Part shown: piece by piece, positions 42,584 to 54,400 of the stretch | Numbering within the stretch: the first letter of the stretch is position 1 | Layout of the letters: every line of letters begins with the position of its first letter | From: Cyanophora paradoxa | Lineage: Eukaryota; Glaucocystophyceae; Cyanophorales; Cyanophoraceae | Reading direction: 5' to 3' | Assembly (NCBI GenBank): GCA_004431415.1 | Contig: QPMI01000513.1 | Coordinates: 62,001-126,000 of the forward strand | DNA: 64,000 nt | Notes under the pieces: model-generated | Database searches by the model: none | Seen by the model: the letters and a program-made list of their open reading frames with translations, nothing else | What the model was told of the DNA's origin: nothing | Translations under genes and position numbers: made by a program

Positions 42584-43673
42584 GTGCCGCCGCAGCTGAC
42601 CGCGGCCCATATGCATGTTGCAGCGATTCAGTCGTTCATGCACACCGGCCCGCCGCTCAGCTTCTACGGCGCGACGGGCGCCATCGATCGCAGCCGCATC
42701 GCGGCGGTCGTCGCCTCGCGCCCGCCGGTGCGCTTCGGCAGCTGTAGCGCTCGCGCTCTGCATGCACGGCGGCGGGGCCGAGCGGCGGGCGGCAGGGGAC
42801 GGCGCTGCTGGGGTGGTACATGTACAGGCGGGGCGCGGCGCTGCGGCCCTCGGCGCGCGAGGCGGCGGTGCAGCGCGAGCTCGAGGCGCTGCTCCGCGAG
42901 GGCGAGCGCGCCGGCCCCGTCTCAGGCTCCCGCAAGAGCCCCCGCACCGGCGCCGGCGACGCGGGAGCCGATCGCGAGCCGCCCCCCGTACCCGTCTTCC
43001 TGCTCCTCGGAGCCTCCGCCTTCGTTCGCTGCGCGGTGCACCAGTTCGACTTCGTCATGTTCAGGAGGCACCCCGTGTTCCGGTGCGCCCCCGCCCCGCC
43101 CTGGGCACGGCCCCGGCGTCGCCCGATTCGGGGCGCGGGCGCAGGACGCTCTCCGCGGCGCGGCTGAACGTGAGCAGCCTCGTCAACGTCGCGGCGAAGG
43201 AGGAGTTTGCGCCGACTACCCCCCTGAGCCCCCTCCCCCCCTCGTCCTGCTCCTCCTCCCCCGCCTCCGCCTCGGCGCCTTCTTCCTCCGCGCCGGGCTC
43301 CCTCGGCTCGGTGCTGCGGCTGGAGGGGCTGGCGGGGGCGGCGGGGCCCTTCCCGCCCCACGTCCTCGAGCTCGAGCGCCTCTTCAGGGACGCCCTCGGC
43401 GGCGCCGCCCAGCTCGCCGCCAAGGCCCGCCCCCCGCCCGCCCCCGCCTCGCCCCCGCCTCGCCCCCTCGCCGCCTCCCCCGACCGACCCCGGCGCCAGG
43501 TCGCGAGGGCGGAGCGGGAGCTCGAGGAGGCCCGGGCGCGGGGCGGGCGGTCTGCGCGGCGCGCTTCCAGGAGAGAGCGCTCGCGCTCCTCCGAGGGGCG
43601 AGCCGCCGGCCCCGGCCCCGGCCCCGGCAGCGCCGACGCCGCACCCCCAGAGGAGGATCTACTCCAGCTGTAG
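42584..43673 (+). CDS. Abraxas/BRISC-complex-like MPN domain protein
   Basis: Resembles the FAM175 (Abraxas/Abro1) scaffold that pairs with the BRCC36 deubiquitinase. The diagnostic exon starts after a GGCAG acceptor near 42798 and reads TALLGWYMYRRGAALRPSAR then EAAVQRELEALLREGE, matching the family's LGWYxxRRxxxLxPSxRE. It is followed by PVFLLLGASAFVRCAVHQFD then FVMFRR, with the conserved His in the THxxEYxxF position. Later exons give RLNVSSLVNVAAKEEF and FPPHVLELERLFRDALGGAA. The end is a coiled-coil-like, Arg/Glu-rich segment (RAERELEEARARGG), with EEDLLQL-stop at 43673. The N-terminal exons are not resolved; the ATG at 42608 is only a candidate. A similar eIF3f/MPN relative cannot be excluded. 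Confidence 0.6.
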
Positions 43674-44323
43674 GCGTAGACAGTTTTTAGGAGTCTGCTT
43701 CTCCTTATCTGCCAGCCGCAGACGAGATCCCAACTTGCAGCTTGGGACGTAGTTGAAAGCCCGGCCCCCCGGGACACCGGCCATGCGCTAGATTTAAAGC
43801 CCTTCGAATTTTGATCTGCAGAGCCCTCGGCAAGGTTCGCGGTTCGAATTCGTCAGATGGCGCCGGCCCGCGCTGATACTTATGATGATAAGGATCCGAA
43901 AAGCGTGGTTCGGCAAACTCACACACAGTAACCTGTCATGAACTACCTAGCTATCATGGCTGTCGCCTAGTGGGGGCTGTGGGCCTCGATACGAAAGACG
44001 GACGTGACATGTACACTGCGGTAGTAGTACAGGTTGCTAATAACACTGAGAAAATGCAATTCCGATGATCGTAAAATGAAAGTAAAAGCCTGAAACTTGA
44101 AAGAACTGGCTGGAATAAAGCATGAATCATGATCAAGACTATGATCGGACTGATCGCGATGCCGACTTGCTGGTCGGATTGCACTGGAGCTAGCTAGCTA
44201 GCCCTAGCGTTGCTGCTGCTGACTGCAGCAGCGATGGCTGTGGTGCATCAAATTCGAATGGAAGGAGGAGCCTGGTACCGGTCGGCCTGCGGCGGGGGCC
44301 GGCTCGGGGCCTCGGGCTCGGGC
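43674..44323. other. Spacer between convergent genes
   Basis: Between the Abraxas-like and nitrite reductase stops. No feature recognised; a GGTTCGAATTC string at 43841 lacks a surrounding tRNA fold. Confidence 0.35.
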
Positions 44324-47057
44324 TCAGGCGCGGGGCGTGGCGCCGTGGCGGGTGACCAGGATCTCGCGAATGACCGCCTTGAGCTCGTCCGCCGGCACCC
44401 CCTCCTGCGCGCGACAAGGAGGGATGTTACAATCACGACCTCGAGACTGGACATTATCTCGGGGGGCCCGCCCGGCGGCACCTTGTACATGGTGCCGAAC
44501 TCGGCGCCCTCGCCGACCTTGCCGTCCACGATCACGTTGGCGCCCTCCACCTGCCGCCCCGTCAAGAGCGCCGGGCGGGCGCGAGGGGCGCGGGGGGGAG
44601 AAGGCGCGCCTTGGCGCCGTCCCGCTTGGCGCTGGTCGAGCCGATAATGCCGATATCCGCGAGCTGCGCCTGCCCGCACCTGCGAGCCGGCTCGGCTCAG
44701 CCAGGCGCTCCCAGCACGCTCGGCATGCCCGGCACGCGGGGCGCACGTGTTGGGGCAGCCGGTCCAGTGCATGCGGACGTCGCCGGGGATCTCGAGCTCC
44801 GCCTCGAGCTCACGGGCGATCTCCAGCGAGCTGCGCGCGCGAGGGTGAGCGGGGCCAGAGCGGCGCTAGCGGTGCTTCAGAGCGCACCGGTTCTTGGTCT
44901 CGATGAGGCCGAAGCCGCAGAACTGCATGCCCGTGCACGAGACGAGGTTGCGCACCAGCGGGCCCGGCGCGATCTGCCGGCGCGGCGGTCGGACGGGGTT
45001 CGGGGGGGGGGGAGGGCGGGGGCGAGGCAGGCCCCGCGGGGCGGGCGGGCCTTGAAGCGCTCCTCGACGAACTTGTCGGCGAGGATGGCGGCGACCTTGC
45101 CCGTGGGCACGTTGGGGATCAGGATGTTCTGCTCCACCGTGAGGCGGATCTGCGGGGGAGGCCAGCGGGGGCGTGCGTGAGCTCCAGCCCCGCCCCGCCC
45201 GGCCCCGCGCGGCGGAACGGAAGCGCGAGGGGCGGACCTCGCCGGAGCCGAACTCGTCGGCGAGGCGGGCGACCTCGGCCATCTCCCAGGGCAGCATGCG
45301 CCCCACCGGCACGCTCAGGCCCTGCGTGCCCCGCCCTCAGCCCCGGGCGCCGGCGGGGCCGAGGGGCAGAGGTGCGGGGCGGGGCGCGCCACCCAGTGGA
45401 GCCCCGTCTGCTTCTGCTCGTGGACGCCCAGGAGGTTGTGGCGGCGGACCCAGGGCTTGTCGGCCTCGGGAAGCGCCTTGGCCGCCTCCAGCGCCTTGCC
45501 CATCGCCGCCTCCACCTGCACGCGGGCGCTCGGGGCGGGCGCGCAGAGGGAGGGACGCCGACGCCGCGGGCACCTCGGCGCGGAAGCGGGGCATGCCCCA
45601 CTCCTCGATGAGCCACATGAGGCGCGCCTTGTTCCGGTTCTTGCGGTTCCCGTTCTCCCGGAAGACCTCGAGCACGGCGCGGCAGAATGCAACCGCGTCC
45701 TCCTGCGCGCGGGCCCCCGTCGGGCCCGGCGGAGCGCAGCGCGGGGGCGGGGCGGGGCGGGGCGCACCTCGGGGACCCAGGCGTCCATCGGGAGCGACTC
45801 GGCGATGCGGAAGGAGCCCATGAAGCCGCCGAGGACGACGTTGAAGCCCATGCGGCCGTCGGCGTCGGGGCACGGCCGCAGGCCCACGTCGTTGATGTCC
45901 GTGTGCGCGTAGTCGTCCCGCCCCCCCGACACGCAGATGTTGAACTTGCGCGGCAGGTTCGTGAACTCCGGGTTCCCCTCCCCGCCCGCCGTGATCTGCC
46001 CCCCGCCGGCCCGGCGCCCCCGCGTTGGCCCCCGCGCGCCCGACGCGGCGCCGCGCGCCCCGCGGAGATCGAAGCCGAGCGCGCGCATGCACCATGTCCT
46101 GGATGTCCTTGCATAGCTTGCGCGTGTCGTACATCTCCTCGGCGTCGATGCCGGCGATCGGAGAGCTGCGGCGGCGCCCCGCCTCAGCGGCCGAAATCCA
46201 GGGGGAGCGCGGGGCGGGGCGGCGCGCGAACCCGACCATGTTGCGGACGTTATCCATGCCGGACTGGTAGCTGGTGAGGCCGAGCTTGCGGAGGCCGTCG
46301 ACGATCTCGGGGACGTGCGGGAGCTCGATGCCGCGCAGCTGGATGTTCTGCCGCGTCGTGATGTCCGCCACGCCGAACTCCTCCGGGTACTGCGCGATCA
46401 CCGACGCCAGGAAGCGCATCTGCTCGCTGTTGAGGATCCCGTTCGGCACCTTGAGGCGCATCTGCCGGCAGCGGCTTTGAGAAAATTGCGGGCGAAACCG
46501 GGGCAGCAGAAGGCGCCCGGGCGAGGCGAGGGGCGCACCATGAACTTGCCAGGAGTGCGCTTGAAGCGGTTCCAGACACCGATCCATTTCAGGCGGTGGT
46601 CGATGTCATTCGCTTCGATCTCCTCGAGCGGCTTCTTCGCCAGCTCGGAGATCTCGTACTTGAGGCTCAGCCCGTCCTTCTCCGCCTTCAGCTTCTCAAT
46701 GGGGGAGCCCTTCTTTGCGCGCTCGATGGCGTCCTCTGTCTTGAGGGAGAGAAGACCAGAGAACGGACCGGCGCCGCCGGTCGGCGCCGGCGGAGCGGCA
46801 GCGGGAGAGATGGGCGTCGGCGCTGGCGCAGGGGGCGCGGGTGACACTGCTGGCGAGGGCGCGGCCTCCGCAGCGACGTGAAAGGTCGCGGCTGGAGCTG
46901 CCACCGCCACGCGCAGCGCGCGGCGTCCGCTGCGGGTTGCGTGCAGCTCGCCGGCGGGGCGGAGCCCGACGTAGGACGGGAACGCGTTGGCCAGCGGGGA
47001 CGACGCGACCTCCGGCGCCGCACGGCGAGCGCTTAGAAGGGGAGAGAGGAAAGCCAT
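44324..47057 (-). CDS. nirA: Ferredoxin-nitrite reductase (plastid, siroheme/4Fe-4S)
   Basis: Six-electron reduction of nitrite to ammonium in the plastid. ATG 47057 opens MAFLSPLLSARRAAPEVASS, a transit-peptide-like leader with an Ala/Pro linker, followed by HRLKWIGVWNRFKRTPGKFM. Core blocks: MRLKVPNGILNSEQMRFLAS, VADITTRQNIQLRGIELPHV, LTSYQSGMDNVRNMVGFARR, GNPEFTNLPRKFNICVSGG, DADGRMGFNVVLGGFMGSF, SLPMDAWVPE and KARLMWLIEEWGMPRFRAEV. The cofactor ligands are present: CTGMQFCGFGLIETKNR (C-x5-C) and WTGCPNTCA (C-x3-C). The C-terminal exon ends REILVTRHGATPRA-stop at 44324. Length fits plant and algal NirA, and I see no rubredoxin extension. A hAT transposon sits about 510 bases upstream of the start. 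The transporter on the same strand is its likely substrate supplier. Confidence 0.95.
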
Positions 47058-47557
47058 TGCGGGCGTGCGGGCTTCGCGGGCTGCGCTCGGTTGGAGTGAA
47101 GGACTCTTGCTGAGCTCGACTGAACGACTGAACGCTGGCGGAGTGCAGACGCTCTGGGAATGCGAGCTTTCTGTCCTCGCGCTCAGAACAGCAGCTCCCT
47201 ATGGGTTTGCTCCTGCGTGCCTGCCCATCATAAGAGCAAGGGCAACCAAGAAGAGGGGGGCGAACTTGTAGGGGGTACGGCTGAATGATTGATTCCGCCC
47301 GGTTCAAAGGAGCTGCAGCGGCAGTTCGGCGGGGGTGGGTTGTGCTGCTTGTGCATGCAGGCTGCGCCGGAGGTCACCGCCGCGGATGATGCGCATGCTT
47401 AGCTTGAAGGATGCCAGCAAGGAGGGGAGCGGGTTCGAGGCGCGTACGCGAATATCGTACGGTATGCATATGCATGAGGCGCCCTGCGATGAGAATCACT
47501 GCTTCGATCGCGAATCCCGCCCGCTCCACATAATTCCGATCGATCATGTCCCACCTT
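47058..47557. promoter_or_regulatory. 5' flank of nitrite reductase
   Basis: Upstream region of nirA, interrupted on its far side by the hAT insertion. GATA-like and GATC strings are present, but no site can be assigned by eye. Confidence 0.25.
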
Positions 47558-47565
47558 GCCTGTGT
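47558..47565. repeat. Target-site duplication, left (GCCTGTGT)
   Basis: Eight bases identical to 50511-50518, directly flanking the transposon. An 8-bp duplication is the hAT hallmark. Confidence 0.9.
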
Positions 47566-50510
47566 TAGGCCTGCTGCTTGGGGTCAAGCATTTGCCTCAA
47601 GCACTTGGCTTGACCTCTAGCGCCAAGCATTTGAGCCAGAAAGCCGTGCTTGAAGATACTTGCAAATATTATTTTTGGGGGGGGGGGGCGGGGGGGGCCC
47701 GGGGGGGGAAGGACCATACTTAGGCACAGCGAAGCAGTCTCAGCCAGGCAGCCAACAGCAATGCCGCCGAAGGAGAAGGGCAAGGCGCAGCAGACCGTCA
47801 TCGGCAAGGACGCGTCCGGCAACATCTCGTTCCGCGCCCCCGCGCAGCCCATCGCCGGCTCCAGCGATGCGCCTGCAGCTGCGCCGGCGCCTGCAGCAGC
47901 GCAAGGACCGCGCACGGACGCGGACGACTTCGAGCCGATGGACAGCCACCTCTGGCTTAAGCGGCAGATCCACATTCTCACTTCGTGGGTCTGGCAGGGC
48001 GACAAGATCATCCAGGGGAAGCTGCACGGGAAGAAAGCAGCGATGTGCCTGCTCAACAAGGAGAAGCACGGCCGGCAGTTCGCTTGTAAGACAGTGTTCA
48101 AAAACATCAGCGCGACATCGAGCATCGACAGCCATTTCAACACGCAGCACGGGCTTTTCGCGCCGACAGATGGCGAATCCGCTCAGCACGCGGCAGGGCA
48201 GGCGACGCTCGGCCCAGCCTTTGAGGCCGTGAAGCCGCTCTCGGATGAAGATAACCTGGCGAAGCACCACGCGCTGGCTCGCGCAATCGTTACCGGCATG
48301 TTGCCTTTCAGTGTGGCAAGCGCGCACTGGATGCGCGGCTGGGCCTTGGCCCTGAACCCGTGCGCCCGGCCCCCGCGCCCGCCCGTGCCCCGCCGGCGCT
48401 GCCCGGCCCGCGCGCGCGCGCAGAAGCTATCGTCCGACGGATCGCGGGACGATCAGGCGGATCATCCTGGCGGAGCACGCGCGCCAGCGGAAGTCGGTCA
48501 GATCGATGCTGTTTCAGGGCGCGAACCGCATCTACGACGTGTGCCACGCAACGTCCGACATCTGGACGAGCGAGGGGCGCAAGTCGTACATCAGCTTCAC
48601 GATCCACTGGCTCGACGAGGTATGCGGGCGCGCGCGCACAGTGTGCGGCCGGCCCTGGCTGAGCCCGCCGCAGCTTTTCAACCTGCACACTCGCTGCCTG
48701 GAGGTCGCGCGCTTCTCGGATGCGCATGCGGCCGTGAACATCAAGCAGGCCCTCAGGAAGTGAAGCGGGCCATGAAGGCCCTGGAGCACCTCCTGGCCGC
48801 CGTCAACGCTGTGCGGGAGGTGCACAAGTTCCTGCGCCGGCCGAAGGTGCAGGACGTCTGGGAGGACGTGAAGGGGGTTCGCATTCGCAATTTTCTTTGA
48901 GTAATTTCAGGCTGACCACGTCGCAGTCGAGCAAGGCGGGGCTCAGCCTGGACGTTGCTACGCGCTGGAACTCAACCTACTTCATGCTGGAAGACTACAG
49001 CAAGGCCCGGGTTCGTTCCCCCGCCCCGCCCCGCCCCGCCCCGCCCCCGCCGCGCGGCGCCCCGCCCCCGCCCTGCCGCCTCATCTGTTCCTCAGGAGCA
49101 CTTCCCAGCCTTCCAGGCGCAACTCGAGGTGCTGGCGGCTGACGACGAGGGCATCTGGGAGCCCATCCGCCTGGAGTACGAGCGCCTCAAGCTGTCGCCC
49201 CAGCAGTACAACTGCGTCATCGGCCTCATGGCATGCCTCCATCCCTTCGCGGAGATCGTCCCCCACCTCGGCGGCAATCTCTACACCACGGCGGCGGCCA
49301 CCATCCCCATGATCTTCGTCGCGCGCTCTGAGGTCGCCGAGGTCGAGGCGCCTCAGGCTAGCTCGGGCGAGGTCCGCCAGATCATCCAGGTTCGCTGTCC
49401 TTGTCCCCTCCTCATTCTCTCATTCTGACTCGCCCCAGGCCTTCAAGGCCGAGCTCCTCAAGCAGCTCGACTTCAAGACCGAGGCGGCATACAAGACCGA
49501 GTCCTACCTCGCCGCGGCCCTCGACCCCCGCTTCAAGAGCCTCGACTTCCTCAAGTACAACCCCAAGAACGCCGACCAGAGCATCGTGCGCCCTCTGCCC
49601 CGTCCTGTCCCCTTGCTCTAATTATCTCGGCCCTCTGTAGTACAACGCTGTGAAGGCGCTGCGCAACGAGCTCATCCGCATGGAGTACGACGCGCAGTAC
49701 GAGGCGGCCAAGAAGAAGCTGGAGGAGGCAGCGGCCGCAGCAGCAGCCGCTGCGGGCCCCGCGGCAGAGCCCGCCCCCGCCCCCGCCCCTCAGGAGGGGC
49801 GCGTGGTCTCTAGCCTCGAGCGCAAGCTCGCGGGTGTCACTGGTGCGGGCGCTGCAGGCCCCGCGCGCGGCGGGGGGCCCCTTCCTCCCGCCGCCCCCGG
49901 CAACACCCTAGAGCCGCAGCTTAAGAGCTACCTCACAGAGATAGCTGAGTGGGACGCCCTTGTAGCTCTCTCTTGGGGCCAGGACCCCCTTGTTTGGTTT
50001 CGCAAGCATATGCTAGATTTTCCTTACGTTTCTGCCCTGTACCGCCGCTATGGCTCTTGCCCCGGTTCTTCTACTTATTCTGAGCGTGTCTGGTCGCATG
50101 CTGGCCAGATCGTTGTAGAGAATAGGGCTTCTCTTAACGATGATTCCATTGCTGCTCTCGTTAATCTGTATGAGCTGTACCTTGCTGGTGTTCCCATTTT
50201 CGAGTTGGCAGGCCAGATTAAGAAGGCAGTAGGGCGACCTGAAGGGTCTCCAGATGGAAAGAAGCGGAAGTCGACTTAGTTGTTTATGTTTCGATTCGAG
50301 CAAGCTGCAAGATCATACGTGCGAGCGATACCGCCGATACAAGGGGCGCGCATGGGGTACCCCCCCCCAAGCATTTGACAAATATTTGACCTAGCCGAGG
50401 GGCCAAGCATTTGAGCCGGCCGGCTCGGGTGCTTGGCTTGGCTTGACTCCGGAAGGCCAAAATTTGGCTTGGCTTGGCTTGAGGCCGGGGGGGGTCAAGC
50501 ATCAGGCCTA
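47566..50510 (+). mobile_element. hAT-superfamily DNA transposon (2945 bp)
   Basis: Complete element: terminal inverted repeats TAGGCCTGCTGCTTG (left) and, on the opposite strand at the right end, TAGGCCTGATGCTTG (one mismatch), bounded by the 8-bp duplication GCCTGTGT. Subterminal regions carry repeated CAAGCATTTG and GCTTGGCTTG motifs in both orientations, as expected for transposase-binding sites in this superfamily. It encodes one multi-exon transposase. The perfect target duplication points to a recent insertion. Confidence 0.92.
47761..50279 (+). CDS. hAT transposase, apparently internally deleted
   Basis: Cut-and-paste transposase. ATG 47761 opens MPPKEKGKAQQTVIGKDASG; a degenerate BED-like finger follows (FACKTVFKNISATSSIDSHF then NTQHG). 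A splice at about 48359/48421 joins ALALNP to SYRPTDRGTIRRIILAEHA. SDIWTSEGRKSYISFTIHWL holds the first catalytic Asp, then LHTRCLEVARFSDAHAAVNI. The expected second-Asp block (DNAxN motif) and the following helices are missing: the frame jumps directly to EVKRAMKALEHLLAAVNAVR near 48760. Then come LDVATRWNSTYFMLEDYSK, FKAELLKQLDFKTEAAYKTE, LAAALDPRFKSLDFLKYN and the dimerisation domain (DPLVWFRKHMLDFPYVSALY, SERVWSHAGQIVVENRASL). C-terminal codons are less GC-rich than those of neighbouring genes. Without the second Asp this copy is probably inactive. Confidence 0.82.
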
Positions 50511-50518
50511 GCCTGTGT
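50511..50518. repeat. Target-site duplication, right (GCCTGTGT)
   Basis: Matches 47558-47565 exactly and abuts the right inverted repeat. Confidence 0.9.
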
Positions 50519-51455
50519 ACGCCCCCGCAGTGCTGGAGTAGACTAGAGGCTGTGGCCAGTGATGGCTGGGTTATTGATAACATATTTTAGCAACCATTAT
50601 TTTAACCCAGGTATTTTGATTATTGATAGTGGTGCCGAATTCCAGGGGTAATTGATAGCACCGCTAATATAATGGGGGTACGGTGCAAATATCCCATTTT
50701 CCTCGCGGATCAACGCGCAGAAACGATTACGAATGACAGCAGAACGTTCTAGAATGCTGGAAGACACCAGGGAAAAGCTAGCAGGCTCTGATACGACGGA
50801 TGCCGGATGACAACCCCTCGTCTTTCTGCCTGTAGACTTAAGAAAGCTTCTATGAGCTGGTCAGCAGCGTTTAATTGCTTTGGATAGTGGATGAGAGAGC
50901 GTTCTGAACAGTTTGGCGACGTTTCTGCACTGTCCGAGCGGGGTTTCTATGGCGCGGGTGGGGGTGGTTATCGATAACATACGGTGTCATAATTATAATA
51001 TAAAATAATGGTGCTAAAGATTATCAATAGCGGTCACGATTTGCCAAGAATTAATAATACCATCACTGGCTGTGGCCGGTAATTCACCAAAAAAACAATA
51101 TCAATCTTGCAAATTTGAATATAGACTCAAGCTCCGCGGCCGGCGTCACGATACCCCCCTTCTTCGTTAGCCGGGAACTCGCTTGCAACTTGTTGCAAGT
51201 GCAGCAGCAGCAGCAGGCTGCCCGGCGGCCAGCAGCAGCGCCACAGCAAGCTAGCGCGGCAGCGACTCGCGATCGGCGAGCTGAGCTAGCCAGATCGTAA
51301 TCGCAGTCGTAATCCTATATCCGCCCTCCGGGCGGCAGCCCGCTCCGACTGGTTCCCTGCGGGCCTTTGATTCAGAGGCGTTAAAGGAGTGCTAGGCCGC
51401 CACGCGCGGCGCCATAGGGATGCCCCCGTCGACTCCGGTAACGCATCCCTCGCCC
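50519..51455. other. Spacer upstream of the phytochrome gene
   Basis: AT-richer sequence with no recognised gene; a CAG repeat at about 51200-51215 is the only simple repeat. It should contain the phytochrome promoter. Confidence 0.3.
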
Positions 51456-54400
51456 ATGATGAAGAGCATATCGGTGCCGGTGCGGCGTGGCCGTTTCGGG
51501 GCGGCTTAAGGTCCGCCGACTCACAGCTGCGCGCAGTACACGGATGACAACTTCCGGCGGGCGAGACATGGTTAGCTTCGACGTCGACCAGTTTTTCGTC
51601 GATGAGAACTCGCTGACTCGCGCGCAGCGGACTACACGTTTCTGGCGGCGCAGGCGCACGGGACGGTATTCGTCCTCCGGGAGGACGCGCTGGACACGAT
51701 CGTGGCGCACACGACCGGGGCCGCGCGCATGATGGTCGCCGCCGCCGGCTCGCTGACCGCGGTCCGCGCGAGGCGCGCCTCCTCGTCTTCGGGGCCCCCG
51801 AGCATGAGCCCGGCCTCCAGCTCCAGCGCGCTGCCGGCCTCAAAGCAGTCGCTCCAGCCCCTCGAGAAGCTCCCCGACTTGCACGCGCCGGGCGCCGCCT
51901 CGCGGGCCGCCGGCTCTAGCCGGGGCTCCCCTCCGGTGTCCCCCAAGGGGCCCGCGGCGAACACGGTGGACCGCTTCGCGGCGCCGGGATCGCGCTCCGC
52001 CTCGCCCATCGCACTGCTCCTGCCGGCGAGCAAAGCGGCGGCAGCCGCCTCCGCCGCCGCGCGGAGCCGGCGGCCGAGCGCGGACGTGGGCAGCCCCGAG
52101 CGGGAGCGCTCGTTGAACATAGGGCCCTCGATGGGCCACTCTGCCTCGACGCCGGCGCTGGCGCACGCCGCGGGGGGCCTCCACAGCCTCGGCGGCGGGC
52201 TGCTCCAGGAGTCCGCCAGACAGAAGAGGCACGCCACTCTGTCTACCTTCCTCGAGGATGTGATCCCGCCCCCCGCGCCGGCGTCGCCCGCGGCGCCCCC
52301 CGCCCGCGGCCGCGCGCTCGCTGACGCCGGCCGGCGCGCAGGGGTCGGCGGAGGAGCTGCGGGCGAGGCTGCACGGGGCGCTCTCGGCGATGCAGTCGCA
52401 GCGGGTCTCGCACACGGGCCAGCCGCTGGACCTCGCCGGCGGCGGCGCCAGCTCCCGCAGCGCCAACAACGAGGGCCCCGAGCCGCTGGAGGTCCGCTCC
52501 CGCAACGGGCTCCTCTGGCACTGGCGCGCCCCGCCCCGCCCCGCCCCGCCCCGCCCGCCCCGCCCGCCCCGACCCGCCGGCGCGCTGAGGCGGGGCCTGC
52601 CTCGCGGGGGCTCGCAGTGTGGCGCACCGGAAGCAGCGGCACGTGCTGGTGGAGTTCGAGCCGGCGGTGCAGAGCGTGGACGCGCGGGGCCGCTCGCCGC
52701 CCCTCGCCGTCGCCGTCGGCGAGGGCTACACCGCCGTCGACCCGACCAACGTCCACCGCCGCGTCCAGCATTCCTGCCGTGCGCCCTGCGCCGGCCCCAC
52801 CTGCCGCCCCGCCCGCCCACTCGGCCCGCCCCGCAGGCGCGCTGCTGGACGCGTGCGCGGGGGGCGCCTCGGCGGAGAAGCTCTACGCGCTCCTCGTCCG
52901 CGAGATGATCGAGATCTGCGGCTACGAGCGCTGGTGCGCGGCGCCGGGCGGCCCGTGGGTCGGCGGCGGCGGCGGGCTGAGGGTGTGCGGGGCAGCATCC
53001 TGGTGCAGTTCGCGGCGGAGGAGCAGGGGGGGCACTGCCGCGTCGTCGAGGAGTCCCAGCGCCCCGGCCACGAGCGCCCCTCCTTCCGCGGCCACCACTT
53101 CCGTCCGCCCCGGCCCCCGCCCCGGCCCTATGCTCCGCGTCTCTGACGTCGCCCCGCGCGCGCCCCGGCAGCGGCGGCGGACGTGCCGAACTCGGCGCGG
53201 AAGCGATTCGCGCGGCTGACGTGCCGCATCATATCCAACGTGAACGGGGAGCAGCAGGAGCTGCGCTGGCTGGACACGCCCCCCGAGGACGAGCTGGCCG
53301 CCAGCGACGCGAGCTCGGGCTCCGAAGACTCGGGGCCCCCGGGCCTCGCCTTCGACATGAACGACTGCCACACCCGCGGCCTCATCGACTGCGCCAAGGC
53401 CTACTACGGTCCCGCCCCCCTCCCCCCCCCCCCCCCCCCCCCGCCGCCCGCCCCCGGCCTCACATGTCAACGTGGCCAGTGAACATGGGCGTGTGCTCGG
53501 TGCTCCTCTTCGCCATCCTGAACCCCGACGTGCAGCCCGTGCAGGGCCCAGTAGTGCGCCCCGCCCCGCCCCGTCCCGCCCCGCCCCCGCCCGTCCGGCG
53601 CCTCACCCCCTCTCTCCTTCGCGCGCGCGCAGGCCCCCTCGCGCTCCTCCAAGAAGGAGAAGCTGGGCCTCTGGGGTGCGTGCGGGGCGCCGTGCCGGCG
53701 GGCCCCCGGCGGCTCGCTCACCGGGGCCCCTCGCCTCCGCCTTAGGCTTCGTCTCGATGCACAACTACGCGCCGCGCTACGCGGACCCCGCCACCCGCAA
53801 CGCCATCCAGCTCCTCACCTCGGGTGCCCCCCCCCCCGCCCCGCGAGGGCGGCGCGGTGCGGGGCCGGGTGAGGGAGCGGGGGGGCGGGGCCAGTGTTCC
53901 GGGAGGTGCTGCGGCTGGAGGCGATGCGGCGGCTGCGGCAGGACGAGGCGGAGGCGCGGGCCTTCCAGTCCGAGATCATGTCCTCCGTCAAGGGCACCGG
54001 CCACTTCATCCAGGCGCCCCCGCCCGCCCCCGCCGCCCCCCGAGCCCCCTCGCCCCCCCCGCCGCTGACGTCGCGCCCCCGCCCGCAGGAGGCGAGCCTG
54101 AAGGAGGCCGTCAAGGCCTCCCACGGCTGCACCGTCATCTCCCACGGTGTCGTCGTCCGCCAGACCGGCATCTGCCCCGAGCCGGCCGCCGCCCTCGCCA
54201 CTCTCGACGCCATGCGCCGCGCCGCCCGCCTGGGGGCCATCGCGGCCTCGGGGCCGTGGGAGCCCGGGACGATGTGGCACACGGACTGCCTCAAGAGCGT
54301 CTCCCCCGACTTCGTGCGCTTCGCGGACCGCGCCGCCGGCGCCCTCGCCGTCCTCGTCTCCGCTCGCCTCGACCTCTACATCATCTGGTGGCGCCGGCCC

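Noticed and set aside
43835-43862. GGTTCGAATTC string resembling a tRNA B box
   Set aside because: No A box at the right distance and no acceptor or anticodon stem can be drawn on either strand.
46700-47307. Separate small gene over the nitrite reductase leader
   Set aside because: Shadow frames of the transit-peptide and linker exon; only the MAFLSPLLS frame joins the reductase core.
48735-48760. A 23-base intron (GTGAACATC to CCTCAG) that would keep the transposase frame open
   Set aside because: Too short to splice, and it would remove AVNIKQAL, which is a conserved-looking hAT segment; an internal deletion explains the frame jump better.
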